Assembly (NCBI GenBank): GCA_023424865.1
Contig: JAFADM010000215.1
Span: 1 to 32,729, forward strand
From: Bacillota bacterium
Lineage (GTDB): Bacteria; Bacillota_A; Clostridia; DSM-8532
DNA length: 32,729 nucleotides
Direction of reading: 5' to 3'
Made by a program: the position numbers and the translations under genes. Numbering within the stretch: the stretch's first letter is position 1; the number at the start of each line of letters is the position of its first letter. Shown here piece after piece: positions 8,679 through 17,760 of this stretch. Below the pieces are notes generated by a model, which saw nothing but the letters and a program-made list of their open reading frames with translations, made no database searches and was not told the origin of the DNA.

Positions 8679-10934
8679 ATGAAAGTCATTCACCTTATCG
8701 GCGGCGGAGATGAAGGCGGCGCCAAAAGCCATGTTCTCCAGCTTATTAAAGAGCTGGGAAAGCATATTGAAGTGACCCTTGTAAGCTACAGAAAGGGGCC
8801 CTTTCATGAGGATGCCGTTAAAATGGGCATTGATGCCCGGGTTATTCATTCGGGCAACATTTTCCTCGATTTCAGGCGCACCCTGAAAATTGTCAGAGAA
8901 GGCGGCTACACCCTTATTCACTCCCATGGCGCCAAAGCCAATATGATTGCCTCCGTGCTGAAAAAAGCCACCGGTCTGCCGGCGGTAACCACGGTTCACA
9001 GCGACTACAAGCTGGACTATATGCACAGTCTCGCCAAGCGCTTTTCCTTCGGCCTTATCAACCGGATAGCCTTAAGGCGCATTGACTATCATGTAAGTGT
9101 TTCAAATAATTTCAAAGAAATGCTTATTAAGCGCGGCTTTAATCCCCAGCGCATTTTTTCCGTTTACAATGGCATTGATTTTGAAAATCCCATTCCGCCC
9201 TGCACCCGAACCGAGTTCTTCCGTCAGTTCGCCATTCCCTTCCCTGAGGACTGTGTGCTCATGGGAATTCTGGCCAGGCTTCATCCTGTTAAGGATCATG
9301 AAACCTTTTTGAGAGCGGCTTCTGTTGCGGCGAAGGCCAACCCGAAGGCCTATTTTCTCATATGCGGGCCGGGAGATGAAATGAAAGCCCAGCTCCAGGC
9401 CCTTTCAAGAGAGCTTGGAATTGGGGACAGGGTATGGTTTACGGGTATGGTGCAAAAGCCCTTCGACTATTTTCAGGCTATCGATATTAATGTCCTTACT
9501 TCATTAAGTGAAAGCTTTCCCTATGTTATTCTGGAGGGAGCCCGTTTTTCAAGAGCCACGGTAAGCACCCGTGTGGGCGGCCTTGCCGATCTGATTGAAA
9601 CAGGGGTCAATGGTTACCTGGCCGAGCCCCGGGATTGGAAAACCCTTGGCTCCCATCTTTCCGAGCTTTCCCTCAACAAGGAGCGCCGGGAGGAAATGGG
9701 CCGGCTCCTGCACGAAAAAGCGGAAACCTATTTTTCCTTAAAAAGCATGTGTGCAACCCAGCTTTCCATCTACAACCGGATTATCCGGATAGAGAAAAAT
9801 GTCCGACAGGACGGAAAGTGCTACGATGTAGCCATTCTTGGCTATTACGGCTATAAGAACAGCGGTGACGAGGCTATTTTAAAATCCATTCTGGATGCCT
9901 TCAGGGGCATTCATCCGGAGCTTACTTATGTGGTCTTTTCCAAAAATCCCAGAGAGACCATGCGCAATTTCCAGGTGGCTTCCGTAAAGCGCTTCAACAT
10001 TCTGAAGGTGGCCCGTACACTGAAGCACAGCCGCCTTTTCCTCGCAGGCGGCGGAAGCCTCATACAGGACAATACCTCTACCCGATCCATCCTGTATTAT
10101 CTGACGGTGCTGCGCATTGCCACCCGTATGAATACCAAAACCATGCTTTTTTCTAATGGTATCGGGCCTATAAAAAGGCCTTTCAACCGGAAGCTTTCAG
10201 CCAGGGTCTTAAATGCCCTTAACGCCATAAGCCTCCGGGATCCCATTTCCTTTGAGGAAATCAAGCAGCTTGGCATCAGCTCTCCTCATATTTATGTAAC
10301 CTCTGATCCCGCCATTCTTCTGGAACCGGCAGAAAACGGCCAGGTTCACCGGCTTTTTGAGGCGGAAGGCCTTCCTGAGGACAAGCCCTTAATTGGCATT
10401 TCTATTCGTAAATGGTGGGACTCCGGCTATGTGAACCAAATTGCTGCCATTGCGGATTATTGTTCGGAAAAGCTGGGTGCCTTTCCGGTATTTATCCCCA
10501 TGCAATTTTCTTCAGATTATGAAATATCCCAGGTTGTGGCCAAGCGCATGAAAAGGCCCTGCCGGGTTATAAGAAACATTTATCCCCCCGAGGTGCTGCT
10601 GGGCTTTACAGGGAGGCTGGAGCTTTTGATCGGCATGCGCCTTCACTCCCTTATTTACGCGGCAAGCCAATGTATTCCCATGGCAGGCCTGGTGTATGAG
10701 CCCAAGGTGGATGCTTTTCTGGCGGAAATCAATCAGCCTTCCGCAGGAAGTGTGGAATTTCTGGATGTGGGAAGGGTCACCGCCCTTTTAGATGACATAT
10801 GGCGCAACCGGTCCGAAATTCGGGATAAGCTTGCCCAATCCAAAATCCGTCTAAGCATTATGGCCCGTAAAAACATAGAAACCGCCTACGAAATGCTGGC
10901 GGTTCCTGATGCTTCACGGCAGGAAGAGCATTAA
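8679..10934 (+). CDS. csaB: Fusion of GT4 glycosyltransferase and CsaB-type polysaccharide pyruvyl transferase
   Basis: This 751-residue protein has two complete enzyme modules. Residues 1 to about 372 form a GT-B fold GT4 transferase, with an N-terminal glycine loop GGGDEGGAKSH, NGIDFENP near 164-171, LARLHPVKD near 198-206, CGPGDE near 229-234, and the donor-site motif ESFPYVILE (278-286). Residues about 381-751 form a polysaccharide pyruvyl transferase, with GYYGYKNSGDEAI (388-400), GGGSLIQD (457-464) and the conserved GMRLHSLIY (His656). CsaB adds pyruvate ketals to cell wall polysaccharide, the ligand for SLH-domain proteins. Typical CsaB proteins are about 360-400 residues, so this is a genuine fusion, with one uninterrupted frame and a GGAGAGG ribosome site. 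The enzyme probably adds a sugar and pyruvylates the glycan in the cytoplasm. Confidence 0.93.
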   Translation: MKVIHLIGGGDEGGAKSHVLQLIKELGKHIEVTLVSYRKGPFHEDAVKMGIDARVIHSGNIFLDFRRTLKIVREGGYTLIHSHGAKANMIASVLKKATGLPAVTTVHSDYKLDYMHSLAKRFSFGLINRIALRRIDYHVSVSNNFKEMLIKRGFNPQRIFSVYNGIDFENPIPPCTRTEFFRQFAIPFPEDCVLMGILARLHPVKDHETFLRAASVAAKANPKAYFLICGPGDEMKAQLQALSRELGIGDRVWFTGMVQKPFDYFQAIDINVLTSLSESFPYVILEGARFSRATVSTRVGGLADLIETGVNGYLAEPRDWKTLGSHLSELSLNKERREEMGRLLHEKAETYFSLKSMCATQLSIYNRIIRIEKNVRQDGKCYDVAILGYYGYKNSGDEAILKSILDAFRGIHPELTYVVFSKNPRETMRNFQVASVKRFNILKVARTLKHSRLFLAGGGSLIQDNTSTRSILYYLTVLRIATRMNTKTMLFSNGIGPIKRPFNRKLSARVLNALNAISLRDPISFEEIKQLGISSPHIYVTSDPAILLEPAENGQVHRLFEAEGLPEDKPLIGISIRKWWDSGYVNQIAAIADYCSEKLGAFPVFIPMQFSSDYEISQVVAKRMKRPCRVIRNIYPPEVLLGFTGRLELLIGMRLHSLIYAASQCIPMAGLVYEPKVDAFLAEINQPSAGSVEFLDVGRVTALLDDIWRNRSEIRDKLAQSKIRLSIMARKNIETAYEMLAVPDASRQEEH

Positions 10935-10950
10935 CCTGCTTTAAACGGTT

Positions 10951-12813
10951 TTAAACGGCTTCCACACGGATTTTTTCATCTTCATAATACTGTGCCTGGG
11001 CGTTCCAGAGCTCACGGTATTTGCCCTCCCTGTCAGCCAAAAGCTCGTCATGGCCTCCTCGCTGGATGAGTCTTCCTTCATGGAATACGGCAATATCATG
11101 GCAAAACTTGCAGCTGGATAAGCGGTGGGAGATATATACCGCCGTTTTTCCGTTAATGTACTCGTTGAACTTGGTGTAAACCTCGAATTCCGAAATGGGA
11201 TCCAAAGCGGCAGTGGGTTCGTCCAGCACAATGAAGGGGGCATTCTTATAGAGGGCCCGTGCCAGTGCGATTTTCTGCGCTTCACCTCCGGAAACCTTAA
11301 CACCTTCTTCGTCAAAGTTCTTATTCAGGCTGCTTTCAATCCCCTTCGGCATGGTTTTGAGCCGTTCGCCAAAGCCTGCTTCCACAAGGCATTTTTCAGC
11401 CTTGTCCCTGTCCACCCCGGTACTGGCTCCAACATTTTGGGAAAGGGGAAGGGAAAACAGCTTAAAGTCCTGAAAAACCACGGAGAACAGCCTCATATAC
11501 TCCTCATAGTCATACTTCCTGATATTGATGCCGTTAAGGGTGATTTCTCCCTCGGTAGGGTCATACAGACGGCATAAAAGCTTTATCATGGTGGTTTTGC
11601 CGCTGCCGTTCATCCCCACAACAGCCAGACGCTGTCCTACTTGAATCTTGAGATCCAGATTTCGGACAGCCCAGGTATCCGACTCGGGGTACTTGAAGGA
11701 AACATTGTGAAACTCAATATCAAAATTGCTGTCGGTGCGCTTTTCAGTGGTCAGAGTTCCCCTGTATTTCTCATCGGACAGATCCAGATAACTGTAGAGA
11801 AGCTCCAGAAAGGGTGTGTTAATGTAGAATATTCCCAGCATGGTACAGAGGGACGTAAAATGGTTAATAAAGCCCGTAACGGCACCGATGTACTGTATGG
11901 CGCTTCCGGGGCCGTACATGCCCGCTAAGGCCCTCAAACCGATTAAAAGATAGACAACCCCGCCTACAAAGGCATTGACAGCACCGGTCGTACCCTTCAT
12001 ACCGCCTTCAAAGCGGAAATAGCGGTACCAACTGGTTTTATCGCTCCAAATCTTCATGATTTCCCGAATCGCCGGCAGCTGATTGTAAATGCGTATATCC
12101 TTTCCCGCATTCTCCGCCTTTACATATTCGTAATAATAGTGAAAAAACGAATTGGTTTTTGGGTTATCCTCAAAGACCTTTGCCAGAATCTTAACTTCCT
12201 TTGAGCGAAAGTAGAAGGTAACCAGCATGGAAAGGGGCAAAAGAGCCCAAATCAGCATGGCCGCATAGGGTGAGGTTATGAAAGAAGAAGTATAGGCCTT
12301 CGAGACATTCAGCATCCCTGCCAGAAGGACACCTGAGGCTATCAGGCCAGCCAGACTCTCAACAAAGCCTGGAAAATGGTAATATAAATTTGTAATACCA
12401 AGGCCGTTTCCATTGTTTTTGGCTTCGATATCCGCCAGCTTTTCATTAGTGCTCCCTTTTTCCACATGCTCAAAATCCAGCTGCATGTAGCGCTTTCCAA
12501 GAAAGAAATAAAACCGTTCCTGAAAGGTACTTTCGGCAATGCCTATTTTGTAGAAAACCTGTGCGTTGGCTACGGATAAAAGGAAGGAAAGTCCTACCGT
12601 TAAACCCACATAGGTCAGGATTCTTCCCAAATCCCTGTCCCCCGAGAGTTCATTGAGTATGCTTGCGGACAGATACAAAACGATCAAGGGCTGTACTGCG
12701 GCAATAACAGCCTTCAGGGCGGCAAGGGGCATATAGGCGGGGCTTATTTCATGTATGATGGCAAAACCTCTTTTATTATGGTTCCACAGCTCTTTTAGCT
12801 TTTTAAATTTCAT
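10951..12813 (-). CDS. ABC exporter half-transporter (membrane + ATPase), second of pair
   Basis: This 620-residue protein has an N-terminal multi-span transmembrane domain (about 1-330) and a C-terminal ATPase. Walker A is GMNGSGKTT (about 400-408), the signature is VSGGEAQK (about 507-514) and Walker B is FIVLDEP (about 527-533), followed by the H-loop ISHRLSS. The start is placed at the ATG 12813 (MKFKKLKEL). A longer frame to 12972 would run into the upstream gene and adds residues unlike the family. The chosen start overlaps the previous gene by 11 nt, and a GGGAGGCG-like ribosome site precedes it. All ATPase motifs are intact. It most likely forms a heterodimer with the adjacent transporter. 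The substrate is unknown: a peptide, lipid or glycolipid is possible. Its stop is only 16 nt from the convergent csaB fusion stop. Confidence 0.92.
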   Translation of the reverse strand: MKFKKLKELWNHNKRGFAIIHEISPAYMPLAALKAVIAAVQPLIVLYLSASILNELSGDRDLGRILTYVGLTVGLSFLLSVANAQVFYKIGIAESTFQERFYFFLGKRYMQLDFEHVEKGSTNEKLADIEAKNNGNGLGITNLYYHFPGFVESLAGLIASGVLLAGMLNVSKAYTSSFITSPYAAMLIWALLPLSMLVTFYFRSKEVKILAKVFEDNPKTNSFFHYYYEYVKAENAGKDIRIYNQLPAIREIMKIWSDKTSWYRYFRFEGGMKGTTGAVNAFVGGVVYLLIGLRALAGMYGPGSAIQYIGAVTGFINHFTSLCTMLGIFYINTPFLELLYSYLDLSDEKYRGTLTTEKRTDSNFDIEFHNVSFKYPESDTWAVRNLDLKIQVGQRLAVVGMNGSGKTTMIKLLCRLYDPTEGEITLNGINIRKYDYEEYMRLFSVVFQDFKLFSLPLSQNVGASTGVDRDKAEKCLVEAGFGERLKTMPKGIESSLNKNFDEEGVKVSGGEAQKIALARALYKNAPFIVLDEPTAALDPISEFEVYTKFNEYINGKTAVYISHRLSSCKFCHDIAVFHEGRLIQRGGHDELLADREGKYRELWNAQAQYYEDEKIRVEAV

Positions 12814-14635
12814 TGTCCGCCTCGCCTCCCTCTTCCTTGTAATAGTGGGCTTGAATTTCAAACATGGCGGCGTATTTTCCGTTAAGCGCCATGAGCTCGT
12901 CATGGGTTCCCGACTCCACAATGGTGTGATTATCAATAAAAAGTATCCTGTCACAGAACCGGGTGCTGGCAAGGCGATGGGAGATATAAAGGGAGGTTTT
13001 GCCCCTGGTCAGCTCGGCATATTTCTGGTAAACCTCATTTTCCGCAATGGGATCCAAAGCAGCCGTAGGCTCATCCAGTATAATAACCGGCGCGTCCTTA
13101 TAAAGCGCCCGTGCCATGGCCAGCTTTTGCTTTTCTCCGCCGGACAACTCCACTGCATCATCATTGACCATTCTTACAAGCATGGTCTTTTCTTTTTTGG
13201 CAAGGCCCTGCACCTTATCATAGAAGCCTGCCATTTTAAGACATTGCTCCACCCTGCCGTTATCCGTCTCTTCCGGCGGAAGCTGGGAAATATTCCCGGC
13301 TATATCCGCCGTCAAAAGATGAATATCCTGAAACACGGTGGAAAAGAGGCTGAAATAGTCGTCTCGATTGTACGTCCCCGCATCCTCCCCGGCCAGAAGA
13401 ATGGTTCCCGAAGTGGGCTTATAAAGCCCGCAAAGAAGCTTTACAAGCGTGGTTTTGCCCGCTCCGTTGGAGCCTACAAGAGCAATCCTCTCACCAGGCT
13501 TTATGTGAAGGGTAATTCCCTTCAAGGTAGCCTCCGATGCTTTTGGATAGGTATAACTCACATCAACCAGGGAAATACCGGGAGGCAGCTTGTCCCCCTT
13601 TGGAAGAGGCACCCCTTCTCCCGTATTGAATACATCAGGTACGTCTTTGTAGGTTCGGATATCGGACATATCCAGGGATGCCCTGAAAAGCTCGCTGACC
13701 TGAAGGATTATACCGGATACCCATCCGGCAAAGGCGCCAATAGCGGCAAAGACAAAAACAAAATCACCCAGGCTGACCTTATTTTGAATGAGGAGGTAAA
13801 GGAGGAAAGCATAGGCCCCTCCGTCGCGGATAAGAATAAGTACGCCGTCGGCAAGCTGTGCTCTTCGATGCCGGGCAGCTACCTTTTTCTGTGACTTCTC
13901 ATAATCTCCCGCCAGATTCTCGAAAAGGCTGCTTACCCAGTCCGCTACGGAGTAAAGCCGAATATCCTTGGATCCGGCTGGGTCCTTGGCGGCGGAATAC
14001 ATGTACATGAGCTTACGATGGAGCTTTGAGCGATCCTCCTTGGTTTTTTCCTCGTACTTTCTGGCCGCCGACAGGAAAAGCCAGTTTATAAGGGCCGAGG
14101 CTAAAAGCAAAAGAAGGATGGCGGGATGAATGACGGAAATGACACTGCCGTACAGGATAAAGCCGCCCACATTAATAAGCAGTCTCACCAGAGTACGAGG
14201 TATGTTGTGGGCTGGGGTATGATTGGACTGGGTTGCCTGAAGGGCCTTATCCTCAAGGAGCTTCATGTCCGGATGCTCCAAAAGCTCATAATCCCTTACC
14301 ATGTAGGTATCCATCATTCTAACGGCTGAATCAAAGCTCGCGTATGTCCCCGTGGCCTGTTCACTCACCTCGTCACAATAGCCCTTTAAGAACCGAAGCA
14401 ATATGAGCACCCCTGCCGCCGAACCGATAACAGTGATAAAGTGGCTCGCTGTCGCCCCATTGGCCAGCTCATCCAGAACAAGCTTGGGCAGAAGCATGGC
14501 AAAAAAGGGCTGCATAATACCCGCCACTATACCCAGGCCGCAAATGACAAGAGTGGAACGCCTGTTGCGCCATTGCATCTTAAGAGAATAAAGAATATTG
14601 GATCCCAGAGAATATCGGGAACCGGTCTTTGTCAT
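12803..14635 (-). CDS. ABC exporter half-transporter (membrane + ATPase), first of pair
   Basis: This 610-residue type IV ABC exporter subunit has membrane segments near 28-50, 64-82, 150-192 and 265-312. Its ATPase carries Walker A GSNGAGKTT (388-396), signature LSGGEKQK (497-504), Walker B VIILDEP (517-523) and H-loop ISHRLAS. It begins at an ATG with GAGGTGA 7 nt upstream and overlaps the next half-transporter by 11 nt, so the two are translationally coupled and probably form a heterodimer. It lies 114 nt downstream of the AgrC-like kinase in the same direction. Such exporters are often the targets of adjacent LytTR systems, but no repeated LytTR-type site could be identified in the gap. 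Confidence 0.92.
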   Translation of the reverse strand: MTKTGSRYSLGSNILYSLKMQWRNRRSTLVICGLGIVAGIMQPFFAMLLPKLVLDELANGATASHFITVIGSAAGVLILLRFLKGYCDEVSEQATGTYASFDSAVRMMDTYMVRDYELLEHPDMKLLEDKALQATQSNHTPAHNIPRTLVRLLINVGGFILYGSVISVIHPAILLLLLASALINWLFLSAARKYEEKTKEDRSKLHRKLMYMYSAAKDPAGSKDIRLYSVADWVSSLFENLAGDYEKSQKKVAARHRRAQLADGVLILIRDGGAYAFLLYLLIQNKVSLGDFVFVFAAIGAFAGWVSGIILQVSELFRASLDMSDIRTYKDVPDVFNTGEGVPLPKGDKLPPGISLVDVSYTYPKASEATLKGITLHIKPGERIALVGSNGAGKTTLVKLLCGLYKPTSGTILLAGEDAGTYNRDDYFSLFSTVFQDIHLLTADIAGNISQLPPEETDNGRVEQCLKMAGFYDKVQGLAKKEKTMLVRMVNDDAVELSGGEKQKLAMARALYKDAPVIILDEPTAALDPIAENEVYQKYAELTRGKTSLYISHRLASTRFCDRILFIDNHTIVESGTHDELMALNGKYAAMFEIQAHYYKEEGGEADNEI

Positions 14636-14749
14636 AATTAATCACCTCAACGTAATAAAAAGATTGGACTCTACTCTATCACGAAAAAAGAGGGCTCCCT
14701 TTTGTTTTACGTGAAATGTCAAAATTCCTTCGCGAATGGCATAGCCTGC

Positions 14750-15484
14750 TTACAAAGGCAACAGAATTTCTGTTGTAAAAGCCCCTTCCTCATCCCGGCA
14801 TTTCATATAGCCTCCATACTTGTTGACAAGCCTGTCTGCGCGAAGCAGCCCAAAGCCGTGATTAGGCCCGGTTTTTGAGCTGATATAGCGTTCTCCCGCT
14901 CTTTTAGGCCGTTTTCCGGCCGTATTGGTTATGGAAAGATAGAGCTGCTCGCCCTTTGCGTCGATGTAAACCCGGATAAATCGGGGTTCATCCGGCTTCA
15001 AGCCGTCATTGGCTTCAATGGCATTATCAAGAAGGTTTCCGATAATAACGCATAAATCCACTTCCGCCACCGTTAGATTTTGAGGAACGCGGGCACTGGC
15101 ATCCACGGCAATTTTTTTGCTGGCAGCCAGGGATAGCTTTGAATTGAGTATGGCATCCGCCATAACATTTCCTGTTTTAATGACCGTATCCACCTTGGAC
15201 AGATCCTCGTCCAGAGAATCCAGGTAAACATCCAGCCTGCTGTCCTGGCCCAGTGCCCGAAGGGCTTTCATGGCCTGGATATGGTTATGGTAGTCATGCC
15301 GCCAACCCCGCATCTGGCGGTACATGTTCTGAACCTCCTCGATATGCCTGGCGACAAGATCCTTCTGATAAACGGCAATACGTTTATCCACCAGGGTGTA
15401 TAAATACCGACGTATAAAAAAAAAGACTCCCGCCAAAGCCAACAGCAGACCTGCAACGGCACCCGTCCAATAGAGACTCTTCAT
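14750..15484 (-). CDS. Short AgrC-like GHKL sensor histidine kinase
   Basis: This 244-residue kinase of the AgrC/GHKL (HPK10) group has one membrane segment (about 5-25) in place of the 5-7 spans of peptide-sensing AgrC proteins. The phosphoacceptor motif is WRHDYHNHIQ (His63), the N-box is IGNLLDNAIEAN (Asn154), and a late GFGLLRADRLV marks the nucleotide-binding lid. A short helical linker (about 30-60) joins membrane and H-box. Its ATG overlaps the stop of the LytTR regulator (ATGA), so the two are coupled. With so little outside the membrane, it may sense the membrane itself or rely on a partner, for example one of the ABC exporters downstream. No AgrB or AgrD is visible. Confidence 0.9.
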   Translation of the reverse strand: MKSLYWTGAVAGLLLALAGVFFFIRRYLYTLVDKRIAVYQKDLVARHIEEVQNMYRQMRGWRHDYHNHIQAMKALRALGQDSRLDVYLDSLDEDLSKVDTVIKTGNVMADAILNSKLSLAASKKIAVDASARVPQNLTVAEVDLCVIIGNLLDNAIEANDGLKPDEPRFIRVYIDAKGEQLYLSITNTAGKRPKRAGERYISSKTGPNHGFGLLRADRLVNKYGGYMKCRDEEGAFTTEILLPL

Positions 15485-16191
15485 ACCGGCCTCCTGACAA
15501 CGGAGCGGATAAACCCTTCGTTAACCGTATCATACTGAGCTCTGGAAAGAGGAAGCTCCTCCCCGTTATCCAGAATAACGGCCTTGCGTGTGATTCGGCG
15601 CACATATTTCATATTGACGATATAGGAGCGGTGGCAGCGTATAAACTCTGCGCTTAAAAGACTCTCCAACTCCCCGAACCTTATCCGGAAATCCTGCGTT
15701 TTATCCTTCATGTGGAGGGTTAAATGGTGGGGAAAGGCTTCCGCATAGCGTATGCTGTCGACTGGGATGCGCTCCTTGATGCCGTTTGCTTGAAGAAGCA
15801 GTGTCGGAGCGGCTTTATCCACACGCTTCATTGCTCTGTCCAGTACGGAAAAAAGCTTAACCTCATTTACCGGCTTAACTAAATAGTGGAGGGCCGATAC
15901 CTCGAAGCCCTCCGCCATAAAATCCGGATAACCGGTAATAAAGACAATCTGCAATGAATCGTTATCCTTGCGTATAACCCTCGCAAGCTCAATACCGTCC
16001 ATGGCTTTCATCTGAATGTCAAGCAAAAGAAGATCAAAGGCCTTGTCCTCCTCATAGGCAAACAAAAAGGCCTCGGCGCTGGGATAAGCTTCCGCGGAAA
16101 GCTTTCTTTCTCCCCCCCACTTGTTAAGAAGCAGAGTCAAATATTCTCTTTGAGCCGGATCATCATCACAAACCGCAATGCGGATAGCCAT
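15481..16191 (-). CDS. LytTR-family response regulator (AgrA-like)
   Basis: This 236-residue regulator has a receiver domain (1 to about 120) with D10/D11, phosphoacceptor D58 (LLLLDIQM) and K106 (LVKPVN). A LytTR DNA-binding domain follows from about 130 to 232 (IRYAEAFPHHLTLH, then FIRCHRSYIVNMKYVRRI). It should bind direct repeats upstream of target promoters once phosphorylated by the coupled AgrC-like kinase. The start has a GGAGGTG site 9 nt upstream, and the gene lies 22 nt after an O-antigen-ligase-like gene in the same direction, so it appears part of the polysaccharide transcription unit. Confidence 0.94.
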   Translation of the reverse strand: MAIRIAVCDDDPAQREYLTLLLNKWGGERKLSAEAYPSAEAFLFAYEEDKAFDLLLLDIQMKAMDGIELARVIRKDNDSLQIVFITGYPDFMAEGFEVSALHYLVKPVNEVKLFSVLDRAMKRVDKAAPTLLLQANGIKERIPVDSIRYAEAFPHHLTLHMKDKTQDFRIRFGELESLLSAEFIRCHRSYIVNMKYVRRITRKAVILDNGEELPLSRAQYDTVNEGFIRSVVRRPV

Positions 16192-16213
16192 GTCCTTACA
16201 CCTCCGGCCTTAT

Positions 16214-17746
16214 CTAGGTGGTTTTTCTTCGCTTAAAGCCGAAATACATCACCAATGCGGCAACGATCCAGAAATACACAACCATGTAAGGAACTTCAAA
16301 AACATTTTCCCCGGCGTTATGGAATATCAAGCCCACAAGCCCGGCAAAGCCACCGGCGGCAATCAGGCTGGAATCTCCGTCCCCCGCTCTTTTAACAGCT
16401 CTTATGGACCACACCACAAGCACCAGCATCACCACCGCAAAGGCCAGAATCCCCCAGGTGCCCATTTCCACCATGGTTTTGAGCCAATAGCTGTCCATAT
16501 AAAAGGTATCCGGAAAAAGATCCTTGTGATTCATGGCCACGGCACCACCGAAATGACCAAGTCCCACACCCATCCACCTGTTTTCCAAAAACATCTCCCA
16601 GCCTGTGGTATATCGGAGAATGCGCCCTCCGGTACTGCTGCTTTGAGCATACGCAGGAGAAAGAAGGTACTCGATGCGGCTGGCAACGGTAGGTATGAAT
16701 AAAGCACCTCTGACTCCTACTGCTACCAGCAGAAGCCACCTTGGGTTAACAATGAGGCAGAAAAGAATAGCTGCCACACCCATGCTCAACCAGGCCATAC
16801 GGGATTGGGTCAGAATGAGGCACAGCCCCATAACACCGGTAAGTCCCGTCAAAAACAGCTTTTCAATATATCGGCGGTTTTTCTGCAGCGCCATGGCAAA
16901 GCACAGCGGAGCAAGAAGCACCATAATTCCGGCAAGTATATTGGGGCTTCCAACAATGGAAAACACTCTGGGACCGGTTGAAGCTTCAGCCTGATCCGTC
17001 CAACCCACCGGAGTTTCGACCTTCAGTACAAACTGAAGGAGGCCATGAAAGGCTAGAACACTTCCTGTTGCTACAAGAAGATTCATAATGCGGTATGCTG
17101 CTTTATCCTCATCAATAAAGGCAGTAAAGACAAAGTACCACAGAACATACTGAATGACCACACGGAGGCCTTCAAAGGCCACATCCCTGTAAGGTGAGTT
17201 TAAGTAAAACAAAACGAAGGTCACCGTAATGAGCAGGAGAAGCGGTGCTCCCATAGGTGTCGCACCTAAAGGTGCATCTTTTTTGGCAAAAAACCACCGC
17301 ATGAATACAAAGCCCAGACACACAACCAATAAGGCCTCGTCCCAATAGCTGAAAAGAGGGAAACTACCCAGGTAGTCCCTTCCCAGCTCATCTACAAATA
17401 CATAGAGAACGGCTAAGGGAATAAGCCATTGGGCAATTAGAGGCAGGCTGAAGGAATTGAGCAGGGTTCTGCCAAAAAAGCCGTTGGAAGCAACTGTACT
17501 TATGCGTTCACGCAGGCTGCGGCTCTTTTCGTTAAGTCGTTGAAACACTCTGTAAAGAAAGGAATTTTCCTTAACAAAATCCCGATCGGTAAACCGATGC
17601 CAGAGTGTAAAAATGCCGCTGCTTTCGATAATCCTTCCAATGACTTCTACAAAACGTCCCGTTAAGCTGTTGCGCCATAAAGAAAGGAGAAACATGTAAA
17701 ACCGGAAGAGAAGACTGCTTTTCAGCCATACTTCCACCTTGTCCAT
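16214..17746 (-). CDS. O-antigen ligase / polysaccharide polymerase-like membrane protein
   Basis: This 510-residue polytopic membrane protein has about ten hydrophobic segments, from near 108 through the C-terminus. It carries the Wzy_C-type core LTQSRMAWLSMGVAAI (about 310-325) and a GVGLGHFGGAV motif in the following extracytoplasmic loop. Such enzymes polymerise or ligate lipid-linked glycans outside the membrane. The first 100 residues are amphipathic and extend beyond the usual family start, but ATG 17746 has a strong GGAGG site and sits 14 nt after the DUF4330 gene. In this operon it is the best candidate polymerase or ligase for the wall polysaccharide. Confidence 0.88.
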   Translation of the reverse strand: MDKVEVWLKSSLLFRFYMFLLSLWRNSLTGRFVEVIGRIIESSGIFTLWHRFTDRDFVKENSFLYRVFQRLNEKSRSLRERISTVASNGFFGRTLLNSFSLPLIAQWLIPLAVLYVFVDELGRDYLGSFPLFSYWDEALLVVCLGFVFMRWFFAKKDAPLGATPMGAPLLLLITVTFVLFYLNSPYRDVAFEGLRVVIQYVLWYFVFTAFIDEDKAAYRIMNLLVATGSVLAFHGLLQFVLKVETPVGWTDQAEASTGPRVFSIVGSPNILAGIMVLLAPLCFAMALQKNRRYIEKLFLTGLTGVMGLCLILTQSRMAWLSMGVAAILFCLIVNPRWLLLVAVGVRGALFIPTVASRIEYLLSPAYAQSSSTGGRILRYTTGWEMFLENRWMGVGLGHFGGAVAMNHKDLFPDTFYMDSYWLKTMVEMGTWGILAFAVVMLVLVVWSIRAVKRAGDGDSSLIAAGGFAGLVGLIFHNAGENVFEVPYMVVYFWIVAALVMYFGFKRRKTT

Positions 17747-17760
17747 AACAGCCTCCTCTC

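Noticed and set aside
12814..12972. Upstream extension of the second ABC half-transporter
   Set aside because: The extra 53 residues would lie inside the preceding gene, have no family similarity, and a better ATG with a ribosome site is at 12813.
12755..13894. 379-residue plus-strand frame over the ABC exporter genes
   Set aside because: It lies antisense to two well-supported ABC genes and shows no domain. It is a shadow frame.
14694..14722. TTGACA (minus strand) before the ABC exporters as a promoter
   Set aside because: No -10 box lies at a proper distance and no LytTR-type direct repeat was found. It is left unannotated.
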